Of a DNA stretch of 64,000 bases, positions 15,001-27,467 are shown one piece after another (position 1 is the first letter of the stretch; the number at the start of each line of letters is the position of its first letter). The notes under the pieces were generated by a model that was not told the origin of the DNA, searched no databases, and saw only the letters and a list, made by a program, of their open reading frames with translations. Source of the DNA: Porpolomopsis calyptriformis (Eukaryota; Basidiomycota; Agaricomycetes; Agaricales; Hygrophoraceae); the NCBI GenBank assembly GCA_951640195.1, contig OX621172.1, positions 1,178,001 to 1,242,000 on the forward strand. Reading direction: 5' to 3'. A program made the position numbers and the translations under genes.

Positions 15001-16102
15001 GCTTCGCAACAATTTCGATCACTGACTTTGACCCGTTGGAGTTGGCGAGGCAGCTCACTATTATGGAATGCAAGTTGTACTGTGCAATTCCTCCCGAAGA
15101 AATGTTGGAGACCGGACAAGAGGGGGCCAAGCCTGCTGTAAATGTCCGCGCAATGTCAAGTCTTAGCACTACCATTACCGGCTGGATTGCGGAAAGCATT
15201 CTCAATGAGGAAGATACTAAAAAGCGGACTCTTCTGGTCAAATTCTTCATTAAGGTGGCGGATGTGAGTTGCTTTCTTTTTTTGTTTTGGTACAAGTCAT
15301 CCTGACGAAGGATTGCTAGCGATGTGCATCTCTCAATAACTACAGCACTCCTCGTTCCATACTGGCAGCGCTCGACTCATCTACAATATCACGGCTCCAC
15401 CAAACCTGGACGGTGAGTACCGCAGCCTTCCTGAAACCTTTTTTGGCATTATTGATGTTTGTCCAACAGGGTCTTCCTCAGAAAAACAAGATGCAGCTAA
15501 CCTCTTTGAGAAGACTCGCAGACCATTCGCGTAACTATCACGAGTATCGCTCCAAACTTCGTAATACCGCTCCTCCTGCCGTCCCGTTCTTGGGTATGTT
15601 GCTAGCCCCTTTAACTAATTTCTTGACTGAGGTTATTGGCGTAAAGGTCTTTACCTGACAGATCTCACCTTCTGTCGCGAGGGCAACCCTTCTTATAGGG
15701 CGTCTCCTACGACTCCCAGCAAAAAGCTCCTCAACTTCAACAAGTATCATAAGTTGGCTCGAATCGTTCAAGGTACGGCGCATCAGACGCGAAATTTCGA
15801 TGAGTTGATGTTAACTGATTGCACTTCAGATATGCAGCGATTCCAGGTGCCTTATAATTTGAAATCCATTCCCGAGGTTCAGGCATACTTGAACATGGCT
15901 TTCGATAACTCTAGACATCACGGAGACCTCCAAGACCTGTATCGCCGAAGGTTTGCAACCGCAATTTATTCATGCTCCTAGACTTATGTTTTTTTTTTGC
16001 AGTTTGATTGTCGAACCTCGGCCCCCAGCCGACCCGACGACAACTTCTGAAATGCGACAACTATTCAACTGGGCGACACGTTCGCAATCGCAACAGGCAT
16101 AG
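12033..16102 (+). CDS. SH3-domain Ras guanine-nucleotide exchange factor (Cdc25/Ste6 type)
   Basis: Seven exons (12033-12554, 12612-15263, 15320-15412, 15470-15593, 15647-15772, 15830-15950, 16003-16102) encode about 1245 residues. A Ser-rich N-terminus leads to an SH3 domain (VLAMHDYAPQQQG, LSFLAGQVIHVLNRDPSGWWDGEL, GWFPSNYV; about residues 105-165). The middle is Ser/Pro rich. A RasGEF_N module (GATMEVLVEKMTPHD, FFLTFRLFSSPLELVQAVITRYN) precedes the catalytic Cdc25 homology domain (DPLELARQLTIMECKLYCAI, WIAESIL, LNNYSTPRSILAALDSSTISRL, FLGLYLTDLTF). Family members load GTP onto Ras at the plasma membrane and act in cAMP and mating signalling. A Ral2-like partner is encoded at 48174-51644. 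The gene ends convergent with the F-box gene. Confidence 0.9.
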
Positions 16103-16253
16103 CCAGCAGCTTCAGCTTCGTGATTATCCGCTTTTCAATGTGCATAATTCATTACCCCTTCTCCTTGTCATTTGGAATACATTTATTGCTCTCTGTACGA
16201 TTGCATGTACCAATCTGGATAACTCGCATATCCCTTAATATAGTGTCTCCGAT

Positions 16254-17780
16254 TCAACACAGTGACCTGTGTGAATACGTGGTGACGTAGTAGCCGATAC
16301 CATCGACATCCGGCTTATATCTGAGACCCTCAAGCCCAAGGAAGGGATAAGTGTCGGACGTCACACCGGGTCCAAAATCGTACACAAAAGGTCGACTTTG
16401 AGTCACCCCAAATAAGCGAGAGCTCTCAAGGATAACTTTATACACCGGGGAAGAATCATTCCCTGGAGCGTGGACGCTCCAACCGGCCCTAGGGTATCGG
16501 ACGTCCCAGAAGGAGACCACGCCATGTCGGGCAGAGCCGGCTGCGATGAAGGCGGATGAGCCGCCACCACTGGATACAGAATATATTGGGTAGGGACACC
16601 ACGGGTCGCTTAGAGCCTTTAGAACGGGGAGCAAAGGAGCTGGGCCATTGAGAGAGTCTGTAGTAGAGACACGAGCGGATGATCGGAGATCGTGCACGCG
16701 AACCAATCTATCATACCATCCGGAGATGAGAATTTGATCAGAAGTCCCGATTGGAGAGGAAGGCGGGGCGACTGTGATTCCGTATACTGCCGAACCGCGT
16801 TTCTGTTGGTCTCGTGTACTATAGGGACCCAGAATAGCAGATGGAGATGGAGACAGCTCGGAGTATGTGATGGGGTGCACGACTAGAGGAGTCATTGAGG
16901 ATGTTCCAAAAGCAGCGTATGGGGTGGATGACTTGAGTGAGAGATGGGTTGACCAACCTGGAGCATTGAGCTCGACAGATTGTGGAGGGGAGGTATGGGA
17001 TGGCGAGGATGATAGGTCGACAAGTGTGGCTCTGCCCCATTCAGAAAGTGATAGGAGGAAATTCCCTTCAGACGCAAGGCTTTCTACAGCGTCGGGATTG
17101 CGTTGAGATATCTGATTGGAGCAACGTGTGACCGCCAGCACTGGTGAAGGTGAACGGCGAGTGCGACGTGATGATAAGAGGACAGACTCGATCACACCAT
17201 CATCGTACGCGATGACGAGCGTTCGCTCCAGGCCACCGTCTGGAACAAACGTAATGCCAGTGACGCTCCGTCTGATTTCGTGACGGGCTCCAAGAAAACA
17301 AAAGCCCTCGGATACTACCCTAGGGGCGTTTCCCTCCCTCGCAATGGATATAAATTTATACGAGTAAAGGACGTTTCCGGCAGCAACGACGAGCCGCGAG
17401 CGGTTTATAGCCAAGAGCGGACGCACTTTTACCATCCATCGCCTGCCAATGGGGCGGGCTACGAATGTGGCCGTAGACCAAGCGCGGTCAGTGAGGGTGT
17501 TGTATCGCACTCTGGCTCTTGGCGACCATTCGGCGCGCGAAAGGCTAAACGACGGGCGAGCGTTTGAACGTAGATAGTTTGACCAACCAAAATCACACAC
17601 CTGTTGATGAGCCTTATGAAACGCTGGATAGACGAGTTAACTCACCAACGAGTGCAGAAATCGGCACGATTCAGACAAGGCCGTCAGTCCGCTGACTACA
17701 AGATACGAGGTGATGATGATGAGTACATCGCTTGGAAGGGTCAGAAGGGTGGTTTTCTGATTCGCGGGCTGGAGCACCAT
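16254..17780 (-). CDS. F-box protein with WD40-like C-terminal region
   Basis: Two exons (17780-17646, 17600-16254) encode about 493 residues. The N-terminus carries an F-box (LLTLPSDVLIIITSYLV, ALSESCRFLHSLV), the module that binds Skp1 in SCF ubiquitin ligases. The rest shows repeated beta-propeller-type blades (LAINRSRLVVAAGNVLYSYKF, GWYDRLVRVHDLRSS, AAGSARHGVVSFWDVRYPRAGW), so a WD40-like substrate-binding propeller is likely, though the repeats are weak. The substrate is unknown. The start is 122 bp from the divergent Gem1 start codon. The ORF 5' of ATG 17780 stays open, so a longer N-terminus is possible. Confidence 0.72.
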
Positions 17781-17902
17781 TGTGGGTTTAGCGAGGGTAA
17801 GGGTGAGAACTTCCTTTCCAGAAACCAACTTTCAGACCTTTCGATACGGTACTTCAACGTTCTCCGTGTGAATCGTTTGCAAATAGCTGGCATCCTAGGG
17901 AC

Positions 17903-20596
<2,694 letters not shown>

Positions 20597-20826
20597 TCTT
20601 GAGATTTGATATTATTATTATTGGGAGCGTGTGACGGTGAGGCATACACGTGAGTCCGATTTAGAAATCGAGAAAACGCCACTTTCTCGTGTTCGAGTCA
20701 ACCGAACGTTCTTCATCATCATCCTCTCCTACCCTCAACCTGCCTCGATAGTTTCGGGCTCGAGTAGACCCCCCCACATTAATCAGAATTTATCGCACTT
20801 AATCGTGAACGTTACTTACGCTCGGA

Positions 20827-22545
20827 ATGGATGAAGACATGGATTTCGCCCCTCCGCAAGCCCCGTTAGGACAGCAGCCGGTGCCCAATGCGCCTGGGGA
20901 GGGGCGAAAGATGCTGTTAGTGTTTCCCTTTGTGGTTTGTAAGGATTGAATTGGACGTTGTCTTTCAGAGATCTTGTGTTCATTCAAGACTGCACCGGAA
21001 GCCAAGGCAGCTATATCTCATCCGCTACGAGAAATATCGAACAAATCTGTGCGCACATATTTGAATCGGGCAAGTTACAATCAGCGGAGGATCTCCATGT
21101 CGGCTTGGTTGCCTTTCGTGACCACCCTCCACAGGACCACACGTACGTTGTCAAAAATTTTGGATTTTCGTCCGACATAAGCAAGGTGCAAAACGATCTG
21201 TCTGGATTGTATGCCTCGGGGGGCGGAGACGGGCCTGAGGCGGTCACGGCAGCCATGGCGGAAGCATTGCGAATGGACTGGCGTGAGAATGCTACGAAGA
21301 TGATTGTGCTCATGGCTGATGCCCCACCACATGGCATTGGGGAGTATGGAGATGGTTGGTTTTTTCTCCTGCTACCTGCCTCGTTGTTGAATGCTCGCTC
21401 ATTGCCGGGCCCCAGGTTTTGACGAGGGTTCCCCTGATGGTAACGACCCGTTGCAATTGGCGAGGATAATGGCCATTCGCGGGATCACTCTGGTAAGTCA
21501 AGTGCTGGAAGATACGTTTTGAACTCTGTTGTTGAGTGATTCTTCGTATAGTTTTTCGTAGCTTGCGAGCCAGCGTTGAGCGGATACCGAGTGAGTGCCA
21601 TGTGTCTTCCTTGTCCTCTGGTTTTTGTTATCTGAACGAGGACGTTAGTATGCTACGGACTTTTACCAGGCAATAACGGGCATTACATCGGGCCTGATGC
21701 TTCCGTTGACGACGGCCGACTTGCTCGCGCACGCGATCATAGGAAGCGTTCTGGAGAATCTGGACATGGAACGGCTTGTTCGTGAAGTCGGCCACGCGGT
21801 TGCTCAGAGGATACTCGGAAACAACGAAAGCGTGGACGACGTGGCTCGTGAATTACACGAGAAGCTGCTTCTTCGTAATGAGAGCACTAAGAAGGTCGTT
21901 ATCGAAAGTATTTATAGGGAATCGGATGAGGCCAAGCACAACGTAGCCGTCTTCACTCAGGCTGATTCCCTGGCGGAAGCCCGACCTTTGTTAAAAAAAG
22001 TGCGTCCATGTCTCAACTCACGATGAATCTTCTAACGCTTCCTATTTCAGGTCCAAGGATCGCGTTTTACTGACAAGTATCTGCAAATGCGACAATCGTA
22101 CAGCCGGAGCTCGTACTCGTACTCGTACTCGCCGCCGCTCCCCATCCGTTCTCACGAGTCGTCAACAAAACGATCGACGTCTCCGACGGGTGGCTTTGGA
22201 TCGCCGCCACGCAAGGTTGTGACCGACTTTGCTGCGTTTGGGGCGCCGGCGAACGCGAGTGTGTTTGGGACGGCGGTGGCGTCCACTCCGTTTTCGCTCG
22301 CGGGCGGCAAGGCTGCGTTTGGAGGGATAAGGAACACGGGCCGATCGATGTTCGATGCGGATGAGGACGAGGATGAGGATAGTGGGGTTCAGCGGGTTGA
22401 GTTGAGAGAAGATTCGATCTCTCTTGAGCAGGTGAGCGTCGGGTTTTTTGTCTTTGTCTATGAATCTTTGATTGCTGAAGATTCTCTGTATTTACAGGCC
22501 AGACGGATCGCCATGCAGAGTGCTTGGAGGGTCACCCGTGCTTGA
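20827..22545 (+). CDS. von Willebrand factor A domain protein
   Basis: Seven exons (20827-20915, 20969-21354, 21416-21492, 21552-21590, 21649-21999, 22051-22431, 22498-22545) encode about 456 residues. A vWA fold is visible: LVFIQDCTGSQGSYI replaces the usual DxSxS MIDAS, followed by LHVGLVAFRDHPP, a conserved YASGGGDGPEAVTAAMAEAL and MIVLMADAPPHGIGEYGD. The middle has helices and the C-terminal third is Ser/Tyr/Gly rich with an acidic run (DADEDEDEDSG). Such fungal vWA proteins are often linked to alpha-kinases or to ubiquitin-related processes, but no kinase domain is present here, so function is open. The short first exon uses the donor GTTAGT. Confidence 0.75.
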
Positions 22546-22921
22546 GAGGAATGTATTTTTTTATGCTTGCGTCTTTTTCTTTCTTTCTTTCTCCCCATGT
22601 GTGAACAATTCCCAAACGATTCCTTATTTACCTACCCACCTATCCTCAACCGTTGAATGCGGCACAGTTGTGGCTTACTCATTCCTCCTGGGCGTTGACT
22701 CCAAAAAAAGCAGTGGATCCATCGAACTCGGTGTCGGCGGCACTCTGTTGGAAGTTGTATTGTATCAGTACACTGTAGTAATATAATTGAAAAGCATCTA
22801 TGGCCACAGGGTATCTGTGGAACCGTCTCCCCTCAACGTCTGCGCTGGCTCTGGTGGGGTATTGATTGTGATCGATGTGTTGATCTAAAATATAAGGTGC
22901 GCAAGCTAGATGTGTTTTATT
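22546..22921. other. Intergenic region between convergent vWA and Tma23-like genes
   Basis: 376 bp with T-rich runs and no supported open frame. It should hold the two 3' UTRs and polyadenylation signals. I see nothing else. Confidence 0.45.
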
Positions 22922-23589
22922 TTATTTTTTGCCTTCCTTGGTCTGGTGTGGAGTCGCACTTTTCCAGCGTTCGCTTTTTTGGTCCGACTCGATTTTCGAC
23001 TGTTTCTTTTTCCTTTCTTTACTGTTGCGAATGCGCTTGCCGCTGGCATTGGCGGTGTTGTCGTTCTGCGGTTTGCAAGTTTGAGTGTCGACGATAGGGG
23101 GTTGGAGACTGGTCAGGGTGGGACCTCGAAAAAAGTGGGCGTATAAAGTTTTCTTGGCGGACTCGCGTTTGGCGGTGACGAGGAGGCTGAATCTCGAGGA
23201 GGGTGCTGGGTCTGGGGTGGTTAAACCGGATGTGATGGGTGTTCCAGGGATGGGCCGGCGGTGGGAGAGAATGCCAGTCTTGGTTCGTTTTAACGGAGGT
23301 GAGTTGGAGATGTTATGATCTTCCTCTTCGTCGGTTGAAATGTGTATTTTAATAGTCTTTGCCGTGGCAGAGAATAGACTGGAAGAGATGAGAGATAGGA
23401 AAGAAGGAAAGGAGAGAGTTGGACGGACTGATCCCAGAAGGGGAACGCATCGTCGCGGTCTTGGCCCAAGCCAGCGAGGGTTTTTTTCTGGTGAACGGCG
23501 AGGGGTTGGGTGATAGCGCCCTGGCGTAAGCCTGACCCTGTCCCGGACCAACCTTGGGACAGGAGATAACCGTGGCTGTCGAGTGGCAT
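22922..23589 (-). CDS. Tma23-like G-patch nucleolar protein
   Basis: Two exons (23589-23429, 23378-22922) encode about 205 residues. The N-terminus has a G-patch-like segment (YLLSQGWSGTGSGLRQG, KKTLAGLGQDRDDAF) followed by FWDHLFSATAKTIKI. The C-terminus is a basic tail (KRIRNSKERKKKQSK). Yeast Tma23 has the same layout (YLISYGW..., a GLG motif, a WW/F-LF segment, a Lys-rich tail) and acts in 40S ribosome assembly in the nucleolus. The assignment rests on this remembered similarity. Splicing of the 50-bp intron is needed to join the G-patch part to the rest. The start is 191 bp from the divergent gene at 23781, separated by poly(A/T) tracts. Confidence 0.65.
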
Positions 23590-23705
23590 GGTCAGCCGGC
23601 CCAGTACTGTGCTGTGCTGTGCTGTGATGGGTATGGTACCGTCACCGTTGGTCCGTGCGTGGGGCGTTGGTCACTCTATCTCTAACCACAACGAACGCAA
23701 CGCTT

Positions 23706-23780
23706 TTGAAAAAAAAAAAAACATAAAAATTAAAAAAAAAAGACGACGACGACGAAGGAAAAAAAAAAAAAAGAAAACAA
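23706..23780. promoter_or_regulatory. Poly(dA:dT)-rich divergent promoter region
   Basis: Runs of 10-14 A residues and a GACGAC repeat sit directly upstream of the ATG at 23781, between two divergent genes. Poly(dA:dT) tracts are known to disfavour nucleosomes in fungal promoters; that role here is inferred. Confidence 0.4.
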
Positions 23781-25348
23781 ATGCCAGTCGTTCACGCTTC
23801 GTCACCACAGCCTTCAATGTCACCACCACCACCACCACCATTGGCCAGCACCAGCAATGGAGAACCTGGAACGTCAATGTCTGACCCAGCCTCCTCTCTC
23901 CGGGCTGCCGCTCTGTTGACGCTCAAATCCAAGCGTCGAAAGCCGACGAGCGACCCACCACCATCAACGCACTCTCGTCGTCCGGTTTCGGACAACAACA
24001 CAGTCCAACTAGACTATGGAGAACAACAAGAACAAGAACGGCAAGCTAGCACTGACCTCCCCCTCTCCGAAGCAGAGGTACGGGAAGAAGGCGAAATCAG
24101 TGATACGGAAGGAACCGTTCCTCCTGTTTCTCTCAAGCGCAAGTCATCCCCATACGAGGAAGCTCATGTCGCACCGTTCGGTTCTGATGCCAAGTATGCT
24201 CTAGCTATGGGGCCGCATTCGCCCAAATCTACAACAACGGTCAAAATGGATAATACACCGGCGCCGTCTAGGACCGTGAATGAACACCGACCGCCCTTGT
24301 CTGATGCTGGGATGATGGGCGACATTCGGCACACACTTGACGCTGACCATGTCAGGCCAGGGCTCGCTAGTGTGTAGATATTTTGCTTACCGCGCTTTTT
24401 AAACCTGTGTTGACAGCGGCGGTGGTTGAAGTGACACAAAGGCAATACGATATAGCCAAGGACTTGGTTCTGGATCTACTCGGTTGGGGAGTGGCTCCAG
24501 AATACCTGGTCGACTGTGGCTTGAGCCGGGAGATGGTATACTATGTTTTTAAAGAACTGAACTTGCGACTTCCCGCGAACCTCGATACGACCGGGCTTGT
24601 ACCATATCCGCTCTCGCCTCGCTGGGTGGCCGTGTCTGACTATTCTGGATACTCTGACAACAAAACAGTGCCCTCGCCCGGTCTGGATTCAAGAACGGGG
24701 CCGAAACGACGGACGGGATCGGTGTCCCCGCCGCCGCCAGCAGCAGCAGCTGCTGCTGCTCCGGTAGTTGCCCCTGGACCTAGCTTGCATGACATGGAAC
24801 AACAAAGGCGACAAGAGCTGCTGGCTCGGAAGGCTGTGCAGGCATCTCGGAAACCAAAAGAGGGATCATCATCGGTGAGCGTTAGTTCAGCCACAACGGA
24901 GACGCAGGTTCCGCAAGAGTCGGTTGAAGATTTCCTGAAGAGCATCGGGCCGGTCGAGGAGCGGATGGAGGTGGACGGCGAAGAGGGAGAAGGAAAGTCG
25001 CGTCGGGGGACGAAGCGGCCTGTGGCGGCGGACTTTGTCGACTTTGAGTCGGGGCCGCAGGGGGGGAGCGGGGAGGAAAAGGAAGGGATGCTGCGGCGGA
25101 AGGGGAGTTTTGCGGGGGTGAGTGGGATGCGTCGGTGTGTGATCGATCTTAGCGACAGCGAGGACGACGGGGGAGAGAAGGCACGGCGGGCGGGGTCGGG
25201 GAGCAACGGTTGGGGCTCGCCCGGGACGCTGATGGAAAAGGAAGAAGAGATCCGGAAGATGAGGGAGCTGATCGCGGAACGGGAGCGGAACCGGACGAAG
25301 AAATCATCGATGGTGGGTGTGAGCGTGGCAGGGGAGGGAGCGAACTGA
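23781..25348 (+). CDS. Uncharacterised basidiomycete protein with possible SUMO-interacting motif
   Basis: Two exons (23781-24369, 24417-25348) encode about 506 residues. No named domain was recognised. The only ordered part is around residues 200-260: TQRQYDIAKDLVLDLLGWGV, PEYLVDCGLSREMVYYVF, KELNLRLP, which looks like a conserved helical block. The flanks are disordered: poly-Pro and Ser near the N-terminus, an Ala run, an acidic EEGEISDTEG patch, and a C-terminal CVIDLSDSEDDG, which has the hydrophobic-then-acidic form of a SUMO-interacting motif. A final charged helix (EKEEEIRKMRELIAERER) may form a coiled coil. A nuclear role is plausible but not shown. Confidence 0.6.
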
Positions 25349-25836
25349 TGAGGGATTACAGACGAACCGGGGCGAATCGCCCGTGTTGGGGAATTCACCG
25401 GCAAGCACAGGGACGCTAACGAGAGGATATACTGATAATTTTGCAGATACGCTACGAATCTATATTTTCGAAATACCCGTACCTACGAGGGTCGTGTCCG
25501 ATGGGAGACGATATGATTTGTCCATATTTGGCACCTGGATTTGGGGAGTGTCGGGATCTGAATTGTAGATACGAACACGGTAGATTGCCGAGAAGCCGGT
25601 GACGGAATTGTTTGTTGTTGATTTGTATAAAAAGAGAATTGAGAATTGAAAGTCAGACACCGACTTGGTTCTTTCCCACTTTTTTTGTTTTTGGATTTTT
25701 TTCGGGTTTTTTCTTCTCAATTCCTTTTCAGGATTTTCCTTTTTTCTTTTTTTTTTTTAAAAAAAAAAGGTATGCCCTTTCTCCCTCTCCCTCTATCATC
25801 CCTTTATCATCCCCCTTCGAAACAGAGAACAGCACG
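25349..25836. promoter_or_regulatory. Upstream region of the MADS-box gene with a long pyrimidine tract
   Basis: 488 bp. From about 25675 to 25770 the + strand is a CT/T-rich tract with a final run of T and A. Such tracts are common just upstream of fungal transcription starts. No uORF or named element was identified with confidence. Confidence 0.4.
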
Positions 25837-27126
25837 ATGCGGAAACGACAGCGTACCCTCGACCCCCTCCCACCACAGGATGCCCACCACCAGCAGTCCC
25901 AGCCCCCCGTCACCGATGACGCGTTCATCAACGACCAGGACGCAGTCGACAGCGCACCCGACGACGACGACGAGGAAGAGAAACCCAAGTCTGACAAAAA
26001 GGCTGGCAGACGTAAGATCAAGATCGAGTTCATTCAGGACAAATCCAGACGTCACATCACTTTCTCCAAACGGAAAGCTGGTAATTCCCTTTTCAATCCG
26101 ACCGCTTCAACCTCGCTCACCCACTCCCAGGTATCATGAAAAAGGTGCGACCCCCTCCGCTCTACTCCGCCCCACACTCACCTTTCACAGGCTTACGAGC
26201 TCTCCACCCTCACCGGCACCCAAGTCCTTCTCCTCGTCGTCTCCGAAACCGGCCTCGTTTACACCTTCACCACCGCCAAGTTGCAGCCCCTCGTCACACA
26301 GCCGGAGGGCAAAAATCTCATCCAGGCCTGTCTAAACGCCCCCCACGGTTCCCTCCCCTCTGCCTCCATGCCCGTCGGCGCCCCCATCGGCCGTTCCTCC
26401 GGCCCGATGACTATACCAGGCCCATCCTCGGCCACGAACAACCTCCCCGGCGGTCTCTCTATCACCGGCGGCCCCACCTCCGCTGGCATCAAAGACGATG
26501 AGGGCGATAACGAGGACGATGAAGTATCTCACGGCGGTCGCTCCGCCACCGCCGGCGAAAAGCGCAGGCGGCGCGCTTCTTCAACCACCGCCGTACCACC
26601 ACCTTCTACCCCCACCACCCGCGGCGGTTCTGGCGGGGCCGGGGGAGGTACTGGCTCCGCCGCCGGCCCCACTTCCCCCCATTCCCCCAACAATCCCATC
26701 CCACCTCCACTCTCCATCCCCCCTCCCCCACAGCATCAGCCCCCACCGCAGTCTCAGCAATCTTCTCCGTCCTCACAACAACAACAGCAGCCTCCTCAGT
26801 CTCAGATCTCCCTTGGCTCTCCCACCTCCCCCCAGCAGCAGCACCAACAGGTCCCTCCCTCCCCGGCCCAATACTCCCCTAGTTCTTATGGCACCCACGG
26901 CGGCCATCACCAGCATCCTCAGCACCAGCACGACCCCGGTATGTACCCCAGCCACATGATGCCCCCCACCAGCCCGTACTCCTACGCCGGCCCGGGTGGA
27001 CCCGGTACGCAAGGTGGCAGCCAACTGGGTGGACTCGCCGCCACTGCCGCTCAGCAACACGGCCATTGGGCACCGGGACCTCAGCCTCCTCAAGTCAGCC
27101 AAGGCGGACATTACGGACGGAGGTAA
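25837..27126 (+). CDS. mcm1: MADS-box transcription factor, Mcm1/SRF type
   Basis: Exons 25837-26080, 26131-26144 (14 nt) and 26191-27126 encode about 397 residues. An acidic N-terminus (DDDDEEEKPKSDKK) precedes the MADS box: GRRKIKIEFIQDKSRRHITF, SKRKAGIMKKAYELSTLTG, TQVLLLVVSETGLVYTF. SRF-type residues IKIEFI, RRHITFSKRK and AYELSTLTG place it with Mcm1/SRF rather than MEF2. Mcm1-type factors bind CArG-like boxes and, with partners, control mating, cell cycle and development. The C-terminus is a long Gln/Pro/Ser/Gly-rich region, likely activating. The MADS box is split by two introns around the 14-nt exon; without both splices the DNA-binding domain is broken. Confidence 0.92.
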
Positions 27127-27467
27127 TGGCTGATTTTATATTTGAGTAAATACAAACAATTTTTCTTTGTTCTTCTTTTCCCTTTTGGTTCCTGTTACTA
27201 TGCTTCTCTTTTGAAAGTGTGTATATCAGTTCCCCTCCCCGCTTACGATTGTCACGTCTCCGACTCCCTTTCGCAGTAATTTTTTCCCCCTTTTTTTTTC
27301 CCTTTTGGTTCCTCTTCCCTCTTCCCCCCCTTTTTTCTCTCTTCTTGGTCTCCCCCGATCACTAATGGCAATCCTTTTTCGAGTAGCCATTTTATTTGGT
27401 CATATTCCTCTTTTTTTTTCTCCATGTTTCCTAATAAATCGAAATGACTTTATATAAACTCGTACCT
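27127..27467. other. T-rich region between convergent MADS-box and methyltransferase genes
   Basis: 341 bp with repeated CTTTTTTTTCC-type pyrimidine runs; a CCCTTTTGGTTCCT motif occurs twice (about 27179 and 27299). Probably both 3' UTRs. No coding content seen. Confidence 0.45.

Noticed and set aside
20685..20700. GTTCGAGTC, like a tRNA B box
   Set aside because: No acceptor stem, anticodon arm or A box could be built around it; a short match is expected by chance.
24640..25404. 254-residue minus-strand open frame
   Set aside because: It lies opposite the well-supported gene 23781-25348 and is Ser/Arg/Pro rich, the usual shadow of a GC-rich coding strand.
26498..26959. Pro/His-rich frame inside the MADS-box gene
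   Set aside because: Low-complexity shadow of the Gln/Pro-rich coding region in a different frame.
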